Source: Streptomyces cacaoi (GTDB lineage Bacteria > Actinomycetota > Actinomycetes > Streptomycetales > Streptomycetaceae). From it: a stretch of DNA of 64,000 bases. The stretch covers positions 496,001 to 560,000 of the forward strand of contig NZ_BJMM01000002.1 of assembly GCF_006539165.1 (NCBI RefSeq), in the 5' to 3' direction. The notes below the pieces were generated by a model. It did not search any database. It had not been told where the DNA came from and worked only from the letters and a program-made list of their open reading frames with translations. The position numbers were made by a program, and so were the translations under genes. Positions 45,501-53,095 of this stretch are shown here, one piece after another; the first letter of the stretch is position 1, and every line of letters starts with the position of its first letter.

Positions 45501-48190
45501 ACGGCGCCCGGCAGGGAGCCGACCGGGCGCTGCTCGCCTTCGCCGAACCCGCCCGGCGGACCCCCGCGGACACGGCGGAGGCCGACGCCCGGCTGCGCGC
45601 GGCGGCGGCCCGGTTCGCCGGCCGTCAGCTGACCGGGGCTGCCGCCGAGCGGGCGGCAGCACACCACCGGGCCCTGCACCACGCCGCCCGGCTGTCGATG
45701 CTGCACGGGCTGCGGGCACGCGGCGCCTTCGCCGGGCCGGGACCGTGCACCGCCGAGCAGGTGCTGGCGGACGCCCGGGTGCACGAGCGGCACCGGTGGC
45801 TGGTGCGCCGCTGGCTGGCGGTCATGGCCGAGGGCGGTGCGCCCGGCGTCCTCACCGCCGGAGCCGACGGCCGCTTCCGCCCGGCACACCCGGACGGCAC
45901 CGAAGCGGTCGAACACGCCTGGCAGCAGGTGGCCGAGGGCGTCGAACACGGCCTGTGCACACCGGAGTTCCTCGACTACCACCGTGCGCACATCCGCCGG
46001 CTCGACGCCCTGCTGGACGACGCACAGAGCCCCTTCGAGCTGCTCTTCCCGCAGGGCGGGGACGGCCCGGCCCGGGCCGTCTACCGCGACGACGCCCTCT
46101 CCCGCTACCTCAATCACGCGGCGGCCGCTGTCGTGCACCGCGCAGCCGCCGAACACCGGGGCGGCGGCCCGCTGCGGGTCGTCGAGCTGGGCGCCGGCAC
46201 CGGCGCCACCACCTCCGCCGTGCTGCCGCTGCTGGACGGCTTCACCGTCGACTATCTGTTCACCGACGCCGACCCGTCCTTCCTGCCCCAGGCACGGCAC
46301 ACCTTCGGCGGGAACGCCCAGGTGCGCTACGGAGTCCTCGATGTCGACCGGGCCCCGCACACCCAGGGGGTCGCCCCGAACTCCGCCGACGTCGTCGTGT
46401 GCGCCGGCATGCTCAACAGCGCCCGGGACCCCGCGCGGGCCGTCGCCACCGCCGTCGAACTCCTCGCCCCCGGCGGCCTGTTGGTGGTCACCGAGCCCAC
46501 CGCCGAACACCCGCACATCCTGCTCACCCAGGGCTTCATGATGGAACCGGCCGACGGCGACCGGGAGCGCGGCCCCTCCCCGCTGCTGTCGCCGGAGCGC
46601 CGGCGGCGGCTGTTCGCCGAGGCCGGGGCGCACGAGGTGTTCGCCCTGCCCGACGCGGACCATCCGCTGGCCGCGGCCGGCGCCGGCGTGTTCGTCCTGC
46701 GGGCGAAGAGCGACCGGGCGCCGCTGCGCGCCGACGAGCTGACGGCCCACCTGGCCGAGCGGCTGCCCGCCGCCATGGTGCCCGCACAGCTGCACGTCGT
46801 CGACGCGCTGCCCACCACCGCCAACGGCAAGATCGACCGGGCGGCGCTGGCCGGTCTGCGCCTCGGTGAACTCGCCGGCGCCGAACCGCCGTCGCCCGCC
46901 GGGGAGGGCGGCCTGGAGGACCGGCTGTGCGCGCTGTGGGCCCAGGCGCTCGGCACCGGCCGGATCGGCCCCGGAGAGAACGTCTACGACCGCGGCGCCG
47001 ACTCCCTCGTCATGGCCCGCGTGGCCGGCCGGCTGCGCGAGGACGTCGCCGAGGCCGCCGCCTTCAGCTACGACGCGCTGCTGCGGCAGATGCTCAACGA
47101 GCCCACCGTCGCCGCCCTCGCCAGGGCGCTGCGCGCCGCACCGGGCGCCGCCGGCCCCCGAGAGGCCGCCGGCGCACCGGCCACCACCACGGGCAACGCC
47201 CTGCTCGTCCCCTTCGGCGGCGACCCAGCGGACGGGCGGCCCGGCGACGAACCCGGCACCGTCCGGGTGCTCTTCCACGCGGCGCTGGGCACCCTCGACT
47301 ACTTCCAGCACCTGGGCCGCGCACTGGCCGGCCAGCGCCTCGGCCCGGTCGTCGGCGTGGCCGTGGCCGACGCCGAGGAGTACACCGCCACCGCACCGGA
47401 GCAGCTGGTGGCGACCGTCGCCGACCGCTACGCACAGCGCCTCGCCGACGAGGGCTGGACCCGCTTCCAGCTCGTCGGCTACTGCCTCGGCGGACTGCTG
47501 GCCACCGAGGTCGCCCGGCGGCTGAGCGAACGCGGCCTGGACGTCGTCGATCTGACGCTGGTGGACAGCATCCCCATGTTCATCGCCACCGACGAGGAAC
47601 TGGCCTACGAGTCCATCTTCGTGCCCAACCTCGGGCTCGACCCGGTGCCCGCCGTCTTCGGCGAGGACGTCGCGGCGACGGATGTCTACCGCGCCGTCGA
47701 GCTGCTGACCGAGCGGCACGGCGGGAACATCCCCGCCGGGGCCCTCGCCGCCCTCGACGGGGATCCCGGACTGGCGGCCGTCGCCGCCGCGGCCCGCCGT
47801 GCCGGGGCACGCCCGCAGGCCGAACGCCTCGCCGGATACGCCCGCGCCGCCGAGGGCGACGCCGGGGTCCCGGTGGACGCCGAGCTGGTGCCGAACCTCT
47901 TCCGGGTGTGCCGGCACAGCATGCGCGCCGCCCACCTCGAACTGGAGCCCTACGCCGGGGACATGACGTTCCTGCGCGCCGCCGAACAGCAGTCGTTCGG
48001 CGTCACCGGCGGCGTCGGACATCTCGCCGCGCCCTTCTGGGAGCGCACCTGCCTGGGCCGGTTCACCGTGCACGACGTGCCCGGCAACCACTTCAGCGTC
48101 ATCGAACCGCCGCACGTCCACACCGTGGCCGCGCACCTGGCCACGCCCTGGCGCACCCCCGAGGAGACCCAGCGAGGAGCACAGGCATGA
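42575..48190 (+). CDS. NRPS, PchF-like: docking-Cy-A(Cys)-MT-PCP-TE
   Basis: An 1871-residue enzyme. Rough residues: TubC-like docking domain 1-60; heterocyclisation domain ~75-520 with DxxxxD (DSLIAD ~214); adenylation domain from ~540 with TSGSTGAPKG (~690), whose pocket reads D-L-Y-N-L-S-L-I-W, the cysteine code of pyochelin/yersiniabactin synthetases; a methyltransferase (VVELGAGTG ~1203) inserted before the A10 motif NGKID (~1416); PCP with GADSL (~1475); thioesterase (~1560-1871) whose nucleophile elbow is GYCLGG (~1635), Cys replacing Ser. This order equals PchF, which adds and N-methylates the last cysteine-derived ring and releases the product. The docking domain implies an upstream partner NRPS, probably the one starting at 63548. 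Confidence 0.95.
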   Translation: MTVPTTATEIVDELHSLGAELWAEDGRIRFRAPQGVLTEERRQALRGHRAEILALLAAEDAAGTVVPDPGAAGEPFPLTDVQTAYLLGRNDSFGHGGVACHGYLEVGYPAVDPRALEDAWNALIARHGMLRAVVHEDGSQQVLDEVARCRVAVTDLRAAPPHEAAAHLASVREEMGHRTYDTTRWPLFELRLTRTGPDDPAGPGGTADILHFSLDSLIADWGSARILLDELDTLLAAPDPADTSVLPPLDLSFRDYLLAERALRDTARYRRDRAHWRSRTAELPPAPELPRRPAEQGGGAEAAPRFVRHGFRLPEPAWARLRERAAAHGLTPTSVLLAAYASVLDRWSRRSRFTVNLTLLNRLPLHPQVDRLVGDFTSVSLLEVDGLAGSGLRERAARLGERLFTDLDHRLYSGVQVIRDLARERGRAAALMPYVFTSALGVGPGTTASGRTPGAGITQTPQVLLDCQVGDGSGALEAHWDVRAGAFPDGVVEDMLDAFGTLLTALADDPAAWEDPEPVALPGRQRRERDAANDTAGPLPDGLLHHGFFERAARAPREPALTGVFGTVRYGELARTAGAVARALRAAGCVPGDRVAVLTDKGPEQAAAVLGTLLAGCAYVPVDAAQPALRRRGLLTGARVRHVLTQSWTVPDDGLPDGLAHTRVDALEPVDEVPAAPDGDPDAPAYIIHTSGSTGAPKGVVVSHRAALNTVRDISERFGVTARDRILQLAQLGFDLSVYDLFGGLAAGAALVLPDPARHADPSHWAELCARHAVTVWNSVPAQLHMLADYLEAEPVALPALRLALLSGDWIPVTLPARIRGLVPGLRAVSLGGATEAAIWSIHHPIEEADAGRTAVPYGRPLRNQGFQVLDEDGRDCPVWVPGELYITGAGLALGYFDDPALTARRFPAGAPGGARHYRTGDLGRYLPGGEIEFLGREDTQIKLRGHRIELGEVEAALLAHPGVGAAAVVAESTADGARQGADRALLAFAEPARRTPADTAEADARLRAAAARFAGRQLTGAAAERAAAHHRALHHAARLSMLHGLRARGAFAGPGPCTAEQVLADARVHERHRWLVRRWLAVMAEGGAPGVLTAGADGRFRPAHPDGTEAVEHAWQQVAEGVEHGLCTPEFLDYHRAHIRRLDALLDDAQSPFELLFPQGGDGPARAVYRDDALSRYLNHAAAAVVHRAAAEHRGGGPLRVVELGAGTGATTSAVLPLLDGFTVDYLFTDADPSFLPQARHTFGGNAQVRYGVLDVDRAPHTQGVAPNSADVVVCAGMLNSARDPARAVATAVELLAPGGLLVVTEPTAEHPHILLTQGFMMEPADGDRERGPSPLLSPERRRRLFAEAGAHEVFALPDADHPLAAAGAGVFVLRAKSDRAPLRADELTAHLAERLPAAMVPAQLHVVDALPTTANGKIDRAALAGLRLGELAGAEPPSPAGEGGLEDRLCALWAQALGTGRIGPGENVYDRGADSLVMARVAGRLREDVAEAAAFSYDALLRQMLNEPTVAALARALRAAPGAAGPREAAGAPATTTGNALLVPFGGDPADGRPGDEPGTVRVLFHAALGTLDYFQHLGRALAGQRLGPVVGVAVADAEEYTATAPEQLVATVADRYAQRLADEGWTRFQLVGYCLGGLLATEVARRLSERGLDVVDLTLVDSIPMFIATDEELAYESIFVPNLGLDPVPAVFGEDVAATDVYRAVELLTERHGGNIPAGALAALDGDPGLAAVAAAARRAGARPQAERLAGYARAAEGDAGVPVDAELVPNLFRVCRHSMRAAHLELEPYAGDMTFLRAAEQQSFGVTGGVGHLAAPFWERTCLGRFTVHDVPGNHFSVIEPPHVHTVAAHLATPWRTPEETQRGAQA

Positions 48191-50085
48191 CGGACACCAC
48201 CGTGGCGCACGACCCGGCGCCCGGCCGGCGGGACGAGCCCCTGCCCCAGGAGGCGGCCTCCGCGGACCGCGAGCGCGCCCAACGGCGGGACACCGCACGG
48301 GCGTTGACCGAGCTGCGCCGGCCGGTCGCCTGGATGACCCGGCTCGGCGTGCTGCTCGGCGGCCTCGGCGCGCTCGCCACCCTCATGCCGTTCGTGGGCA
48401 TCGCGGAGATCGGCCGCACCCTGCTGGCCGAGGGGCCGCTCGACCGGGACCGGGTGCTCACCGCGGCCGTCGTCGTTGCCGTGACGCTGGTCGCCGGCTG
48501 GAGCTGCAACGGGGCGGCGCTGTGGATCACCCATGTCGCCGACGGCCGGCTCCAGGCGGACCTGCGCCGCCGGCTGGCCGCCAAGCTCGGCGAGGTGCCG
48601 CTGGGCTGGTACTCCGAGACGACCTCCGGCCGGGTACGCAAGGCGGCCCAGGAGGACATCGACGATCTGCACCACCTCGTCGCCCACCACGACGTGGAGC
48701 TGGCGGGAGCCGCCGTGCTGCCGGTGGCCGGGCTGGGCTATCTGTGCTGGGTCGACTGGCGCCTCGCACTGCTGGCGCTCGCCACCCTGCCCGTGTACCT
48801 CGTCGCGTACGGCTTCATGATGCGCGGATTCCAGGACAAGATGCGCGAGATGGACGCCGGCTTCGCCCGGGTCAGCGCGGCCATCGTGGAGTTCGTGCAC
48901 GGCATCGCCGTGGTGAAGGTGTTCGGCGGAGCCCACCGGGCGCACGCCGGATACCGCCGCGCGGTGGGCGAGTACGGCGAGAAGTACGCGGGCTGGGTCC
49001 GCCCTGTGCTGAAGCTGGAGGCGTACACCTCCATGGCGCTGTCCGTCCCGGTGATCGCCCTCGTCGGGCTGGCCGGCGGGATCTGGTTCACCGACCGGGG
49101 CTGGGTGACCCCCGCCGACGTCCTCGCCGAGGTCCTCGTCGCCGTCGTCGTGCCCTCCACCCTGCTCACCCTGAACCAGGGCTTCACCGCCCAGCGCAAG
49201 GCCGTGGCCGCCGCCGGACGGATCGTCGGGCTGCTGGAGACCCCGGCGCTGCCCGTCGCCGAGCGGCCGCGTGCACCCCGGGGCAGCGACGTGGAGTTCG
49301 ACGGCGTCCGGTTCGGCTACGACCCGCACACCCCGGTGCTCACCGGCATCGACCTGACCTGCCGGCCGGGCACCGTCACCGCGCTCGTCGGCAGCTCCGG
49401 CGCCGGCAAGTCCACGCTCGCCCAGCTGGTGCCCCGCTTCCACGACGTCGACGCCGGAGCCGTCCGGGTCGGCGGGACGGACGTACGGGAGATCGCGCCC
49501 CGCGAGCTGTACCGGCACGTGGGCTTCGTGCTCCAGGACGTGCAGCTGCTGCACGGCACCGTCGCGGACAATCTGCGGCTCGGCCGGCCGGACGCCACCG
49601 CGGAGGAACTGGTACGGGCCGCCGAGGCGGCACGGATCCACGAGCGGGTGACGCGGCTGCCGCGCGGCTACGACTCCGTCGTCGGCGAGGACGCCGTCCT
49701 CTCCGGCGGCGAGGCCCAACGCCTGGCCATCGCCCGCGCGTTGCTCGCCGACACCCCCGTGCTCGTCCTGGACGAGGCCACCGCGTTCGCCGACCCGGAG
49801 TCCGAGGCCGAGATCCAGGACGCGCTGTCCACCGTGGTGCGCGGCCGCACCGTGCTGGTGATCGCCCACCGGCTCACCACCGTCACCGGCGCCGACCGGA
49901 TCGTGGTGCTCGACGACGGCCGCATCGCCGAACAGGGCACACACGGCGAACTGCTCGCCGCCGACGGGCGCTACGCCCGGATGTGGGCCGCCCAGGGCGG
50001 CGGCGAGCAGCACGACCTCGCACGGAACCCCGGCCCGCACGGCCCGCACGGTCCGCACCGCCCCCCGGAGGAGAACGAGCGATGA
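48187..50085 (+). CDS. Half ABC transporter, first of a pair (YbtP-like)
   Basis: A 632-residue fused membrane/ATPase protein: ~6 helices (residues 50-350), then an ATPase domain with GSSGAGKST (~400), LQDVQLL, LSGGEAQR, VLVLDEAT and a switch His in AHRL. Tandem half transporters of this kind in salicylate-thiazoline clusters (YbtP-YbtQ, and the related IrtA-IrtB) bring in the loaded metallophore or export it. No siderophore-interacting domain is present. It overlaps the NRPS stop and the next half transporter's start by 4 nt. The tail has GPHGPHGPH repeats. Confidence 0.92.
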   Translation: MTDTTVAHDPAPGRRDEPLPQEAASADRERAQRRDTARALTELRRPVAWMTRLGVLLGGLGALATLMPFVGIAEIGRTLLAEGPLDRDRVLTAAVVVAVTLVAGWSCNGAALWITHVADGRLQADLRRRLAAKLGEVPLGWYSETTSGRVRKAAQEDIDDLHHLVAHHDVELAGAAVLPVAGLGYLCWVDWRLALLALATLPVYLVAYGFMMRGFQDKMREMDAGFARVSAAIVEFVHGIAVVKVFGGAHRAHAGYRRAVGEYGEKYAGWVRPVLKLEAYTSMALSVPVIALVGLAGGIWFTDRGWVTPADVLAEVLVAVVVPSTLLTLNQGFTAQRKAVAAAGRIVGLLETPALPVAERPRAPRGSDVEFDGVRFGYDPHTPVLTGIDLTCRPGTVTALVGSSGAGKSTLAQLVPRFHDVDAGAVRVGGTDVREIAPRELYRHVGFVLQDVQLLHGTVADNLRLGRPDATAEELVRAAEAARIHERVTRLPRGYDSVVGEDAVLSGGEAQRLAIARALLADTPVLVLDEATAFADPESEAEIQDALSTVVRGRTVLVIAHRLTTVTGADRIVVLDDGRIAEQGTHGELLAADGRYARMWAAQGGGEQHDLARNPGPHGPHGPHRPPEENER

Positions 50086-51962
50086 TCCGTCACCTGGCCA
50101 AGATCCTGGGCCCGGCACACCGGGGCGCCCTGCGCCGCTACCTGGCCTGGCTGGTCGGCTACGCCGTCCTCGAAGGCGTCGCCATGGCCTGTCTGGTGCC
50201 CGTGCTGCGGGCCGTGTTCGAGGGCGACACCGGCCGGGCGCTGCGCATGCTGGCCGTGCTGGCCGCCGCCGTCCTCGCCACCTGCGTGGCCCGCTACCAG
50301 CAGGCCATGCAGGGCTTCCGGCTGGCGCTGGCCACCCTCGGCACGCTGCACGAGCGGCTCGGCGACCACGTCGTCAAGCTGCCGCTGGGCTGGTTCACCT
50401 CGGAGAAGGTCGGCCGGCTCTCCCGCAGCGCCACCACCGGCACGTTCATGGTCACCAACGTCTTCGCGCACATGCTGACGCCCGCCGTCAGCGGGGTGGT
50501 CACCCCGGCCACGGTGCTGGCCGCCATGCTCGTGCTGGACTGGCGGCTCGGACTGGTGCTGCTGGTGTGCGCACCCCTGCTGTACGCCACGCACCGCTGG
50601 TCCGCGTCCTGGATCGGACGCTCGGAGGAACAGCGGGACGCGGCCGACGCGCTGGCGGGCAGCCGCGTCGTGGAATTCGCCCGCAACCAGCGGACGCTGC
50701 GCGCCTTCGGCCGCGGTGTCGAGGGGTATGCCCCGCTGGAGGAGGCCATCGAGCGGCGCAGCCGGGCGGGCGGGCGGATGCTCGGCGAGACGATGCCGCG
50801 GCTGCTCGCCAACGGCCTGGCCGTGCAGCTCTCGTTCGCCGCGCTGGTCGCCGCCGGGGTGGCGCTGGCGCTGCGGGACGCCATCGAACCGGTCGCGCTG
50901 GTCGCCCTGCTGGCGCTGGCCGCACGGTTCGTCGGCCCGCTCAGCGAGGCCGCCGGTATGAGCGGCATGCTCCGCATGGCGGGCAACGATCTGCGCCGGC
51001 TGGCCGCGCTGTTCGACGAGCGTCCGCTGCCGGAGGCCACCGCAAAGGCCCCGCTGGAGCGGCCCGGCGAGATCGCCTTCGAGCACGTCACCTTCGGGTA
51101 CGAGGAGGACGCCCCCGTACTGCGGGACGTCTCGCTGCGGGTGCCGCCGCGCACCATGACCGCCGTGGTGGGCGCGTCCGGCTCCGGCAAGACCACCCTC
51201 ACCCGGCTGATCACCCGCTTCTTCGACGTCGACGCGGGCACGGTCCGGGTGGGCGGCGCCGACGTACGGGAGCTGCCCACCGCCCGGTTGATGGACCAGC
51301 TCTCCCTCGTCATGCAGGACGTCTACCTGTTCGACGACACGCTGGAGGGCAACATCCGGGTCGGCCGCCCCTCCGCCACGGACGCCGAGGTACGCGAGGC
51401 CGCCCGGCTGGCCGGGGTGGACGAGATCGTCCACCGGCTGCCGCAGGGCTGGCGGACCCCGGTGGGGGAGGGCGGAGCCGCGCTGTCCGGCGGCGAACGG
51501 CAGCGGGTCTCCGTCGCCCGTGCCGTCCTCAAGGCGGCGCCCGTCGTGCTGCTGGACGAGGCCACGGCGGCGCTCGACCCGGAGAACGAGAGGTACGTCC
51601 AGGAGGCGCTGCGCACACTGATGCGCACCTCGACGCTGGTGGTGATCGCGCACAAGCTGCCCACGGTGGTCGCCGCCGACCAGATCGTCGTGCTGGACGA
51701 GGGCCGCATCGCCGAACGCGGCACCCACGAGGAGCTGTTGGCGGCGGGCGGCCGCTACAGCCGCTTCTGGGAGCAGCGCCGCCGCAGCCGCGGCTGGCGG
51801 CTCGTCGGCGCCGGCGACCCCGGCCCGGAATCCGCCGCCGCACCGCCGGACGCCGCCGCCTCCGCTCCCTTCGCCTCCTCTTCGGCCCCTGGTCCCGCTG
51901 CCGCCGCCGCTCGGTCCGACGGGCACGGCGACGGCTCCGGCAGCACCGGGGCGGCCCGGTGA
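50082..51962 (+). CDS. Half ABC transporter, second of a pair (YbtQ-like)
   Basis: A 626-residue membrane/ATPase fusion: ~6 helices (residues 20-300) and an ATPase with GASGSGKTT (~365), MQDVYLF, LSGGERQR, VVLLDEAT and AHKL. It should form a heterodimer with the preceding half transporter. The last ~60 residues are a low-complexity Ala/Ser/Pro tail. The GTG of the next gene overlaps its stop. Confidence 0.92.
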   Translation: MIRHLAKILGPAHRGALRRYLAWLVGYAVLEGVAMACLVPVLRAVFEGDTGRALRMLAVLAAAVLATCVARYQQAMQGFRLALATLGTLHERLGDHVVKLPLGWFTSEKVGRLSRSATTGTFMVTNVFAHMLTPAVSGVVTPATVLAAMLVLDWRLGLVLLVCAPLLYATHRWSASWIGRSEEQRDAADALAGSRVVEFARNQRTLRAFGRGVEGYAPLEEAIERRSRAGGRMLGETMPRLLANGLAVQLSFAALVAAGVALALRDAIEPVALVALLALAARFVGPLSEAAGMSGMLRMAGNDLRRLAALFDERPLPEATAKAPLERPGEIAFEHVTFGYEEDAPVLRDVSLRVPPRTMTAVVGASGSGKTTLTRLITRFFDVDAGTVRVGGADVRELPTARLMDQLSLVMQDVYLFDDTLEGNIRVGRPSATDAEVREAARLAGVDEIVHRLPQGWRTPVGEGGAALSGGERQRVSVARAVLKAAPVVLLDEATAALDPENERYVQEALRTLMRTSTLVVIAHKLPTVVAADQIVVLDEGRIAERGTHEELLAAGGRYSRFWEQRRRSRGWRLVGAGDPGPESAAAPPDAAASAPFASSSAPGPAAAAARSDGHGDGSGSTGAAR

Positions 51963-53095
51963 TCGGGGTGATCGGCGGCTACGGAGACGTCGGGGAGCAC
52001 GCGGTGCGCGCCCTCCACCGGGCCGGGCAGCGACTGCGGATCGGCGGGCGCGACGCACGCGCCGCGGCGCACGCCGCCCGCCGGGTGGACGGCGCGGAGC
52101 ACGCGGCCGTCGACATCACCGACCCCGGCAGCGTCCGCGCGTTCGCCGAGGGACTGCGGGCGCTCGTCGTCTGCGCCGGGCCCTCCCGGTTCACCGGCAC
52201 CACCGCGGCCGACGCCGCTCTGGCAGCGGGCGCCGACTACCTCGACGCCGCCGGCGACGCCCCGCACGCACAGCCGGAAGGCGCCCCGTTCGTGCGCGCC
52301 GGCCGGACCGCCGTGCTCTCCGCCGGGCTGCGGCCCGGGCTGACCGGGCTGTTCCCGCGCGCGGTCGCCGGCTGGGCACGCGCCGACGGGCTGACGCGGG
52401 TGCACGGCCTGAGCGTGCACACGCGGGTGGTCGACCGCTTCACCCGCACCGCCGCCCTGGAGTACGTCCACGGCGCCGCCGCCGGAGCCGCCCGCCCGCT
52501 CGCCGCCTGGCGCGACGGCGCGCCCCGGGCCCGGGCCCTCACCCGCCGCACCGCGACGGACCTGCCGTTCTTCCCCGGCAGAAACACCCTGCTGCCCCAA
52601 CTGACCGCCGAGGACGAGCGGTTGGCGCGCGACCTGGGACTGGAACGGGGCGACTGGCTGACGGTGCTCTCCGGCGAGCACGTCACCGCCGCGTTCGACC
52701 GGGTGCACACGCTGCCCCCGGGCGAGGCGGCCGATCTGCTGTGCCGGGCGGGGCTGCTGGATCTCGCCGGGCGCAGGACGTCGGTCACGCTCGCCGTCAC
52801 CGCCGAGGGGACCGGGCCGCACGGCCCCGGCAGCAGGACCGCCGTCCTGCACGGCACGGGCAACGCCCCGCTGAGCGGCGCCGTCCTCGCCCGGGCCACG
52901 CTCGCGGTCCTGCGCGGCGACATCCCGCCGGGGTGCCACCAGGCGGCCGACGTCCTCGACCCGGAGGCCACCGTCACCGCACTCACCGCCGACGACGGCT
53001 CCGGCGCCCCGCCTCCGCCCGCCCGTGTCGTCCATCTGCCCACGGACACCGCACCGTTCACCGCGGGCGCGGCCACCGAGGAAGGAACCCTGTGA
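51959..53095 (+). CDS. Saccharopine-dehydrogenase-like NAD(P) oxidoreductase
   Basis: A 378-residue protein with the Rossmann start VIGVIGGYGDVGEHAVRAL right at its N-terminus and the DYLDAAGD segment typical of saccharopine-dehydrogenase-like proteins. Such enzymes reduce or oxidise imines and related C=N bonds. In this setting it could act on a thiazoline or on an imine-containing precursor, in addition to the YbtU-like reductase. GTG 51959 overlaps the transporter stop; the nucleotide motif starts at residue 2, so no upstream start is likely. Confidence 0.82.
   Translation: MIGVIGGYGDVGEHAVRALHRAGQRLRIGGRDARAAAHAARRVDGAEHAAVDITDPGSVRAFAEGLRALVVCAGPSRFTGTTAADAALAAGADYLDAAGDAPHAQPEGAPFVRAGRTAVLSAGLRPGLTGLFPRAVAGWARADGLTRVHGLSVHTRVVDRFTRTAALEYVHGAAAGAARPLAAWRDGAPRARALTRRTATDLPFFPGRNTLLPQLTAEDERLARDLGLERGDWLTVLSGEHVTAAFDRVHTLPPGEAADLLCRAGLLDLAGRRTSVTLAVTAEGTGPHGPGSRTAVLHGTGNAPLSGAVLARATLAVLRGDIPPGCHQAADVLDPEATVTALTADDGSGAPPPPARVVHLPTDTAPFTAGAATEEGTL

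Noticed and set aside
42275..48298. 2007-codon minus-strand open frame opposite the NRPS
   Set aside because: It has the same shadow effect: Gly/Val/Arg-rich, no motifs, and fully opposite the NRPS whose catalytic motifs are intact.
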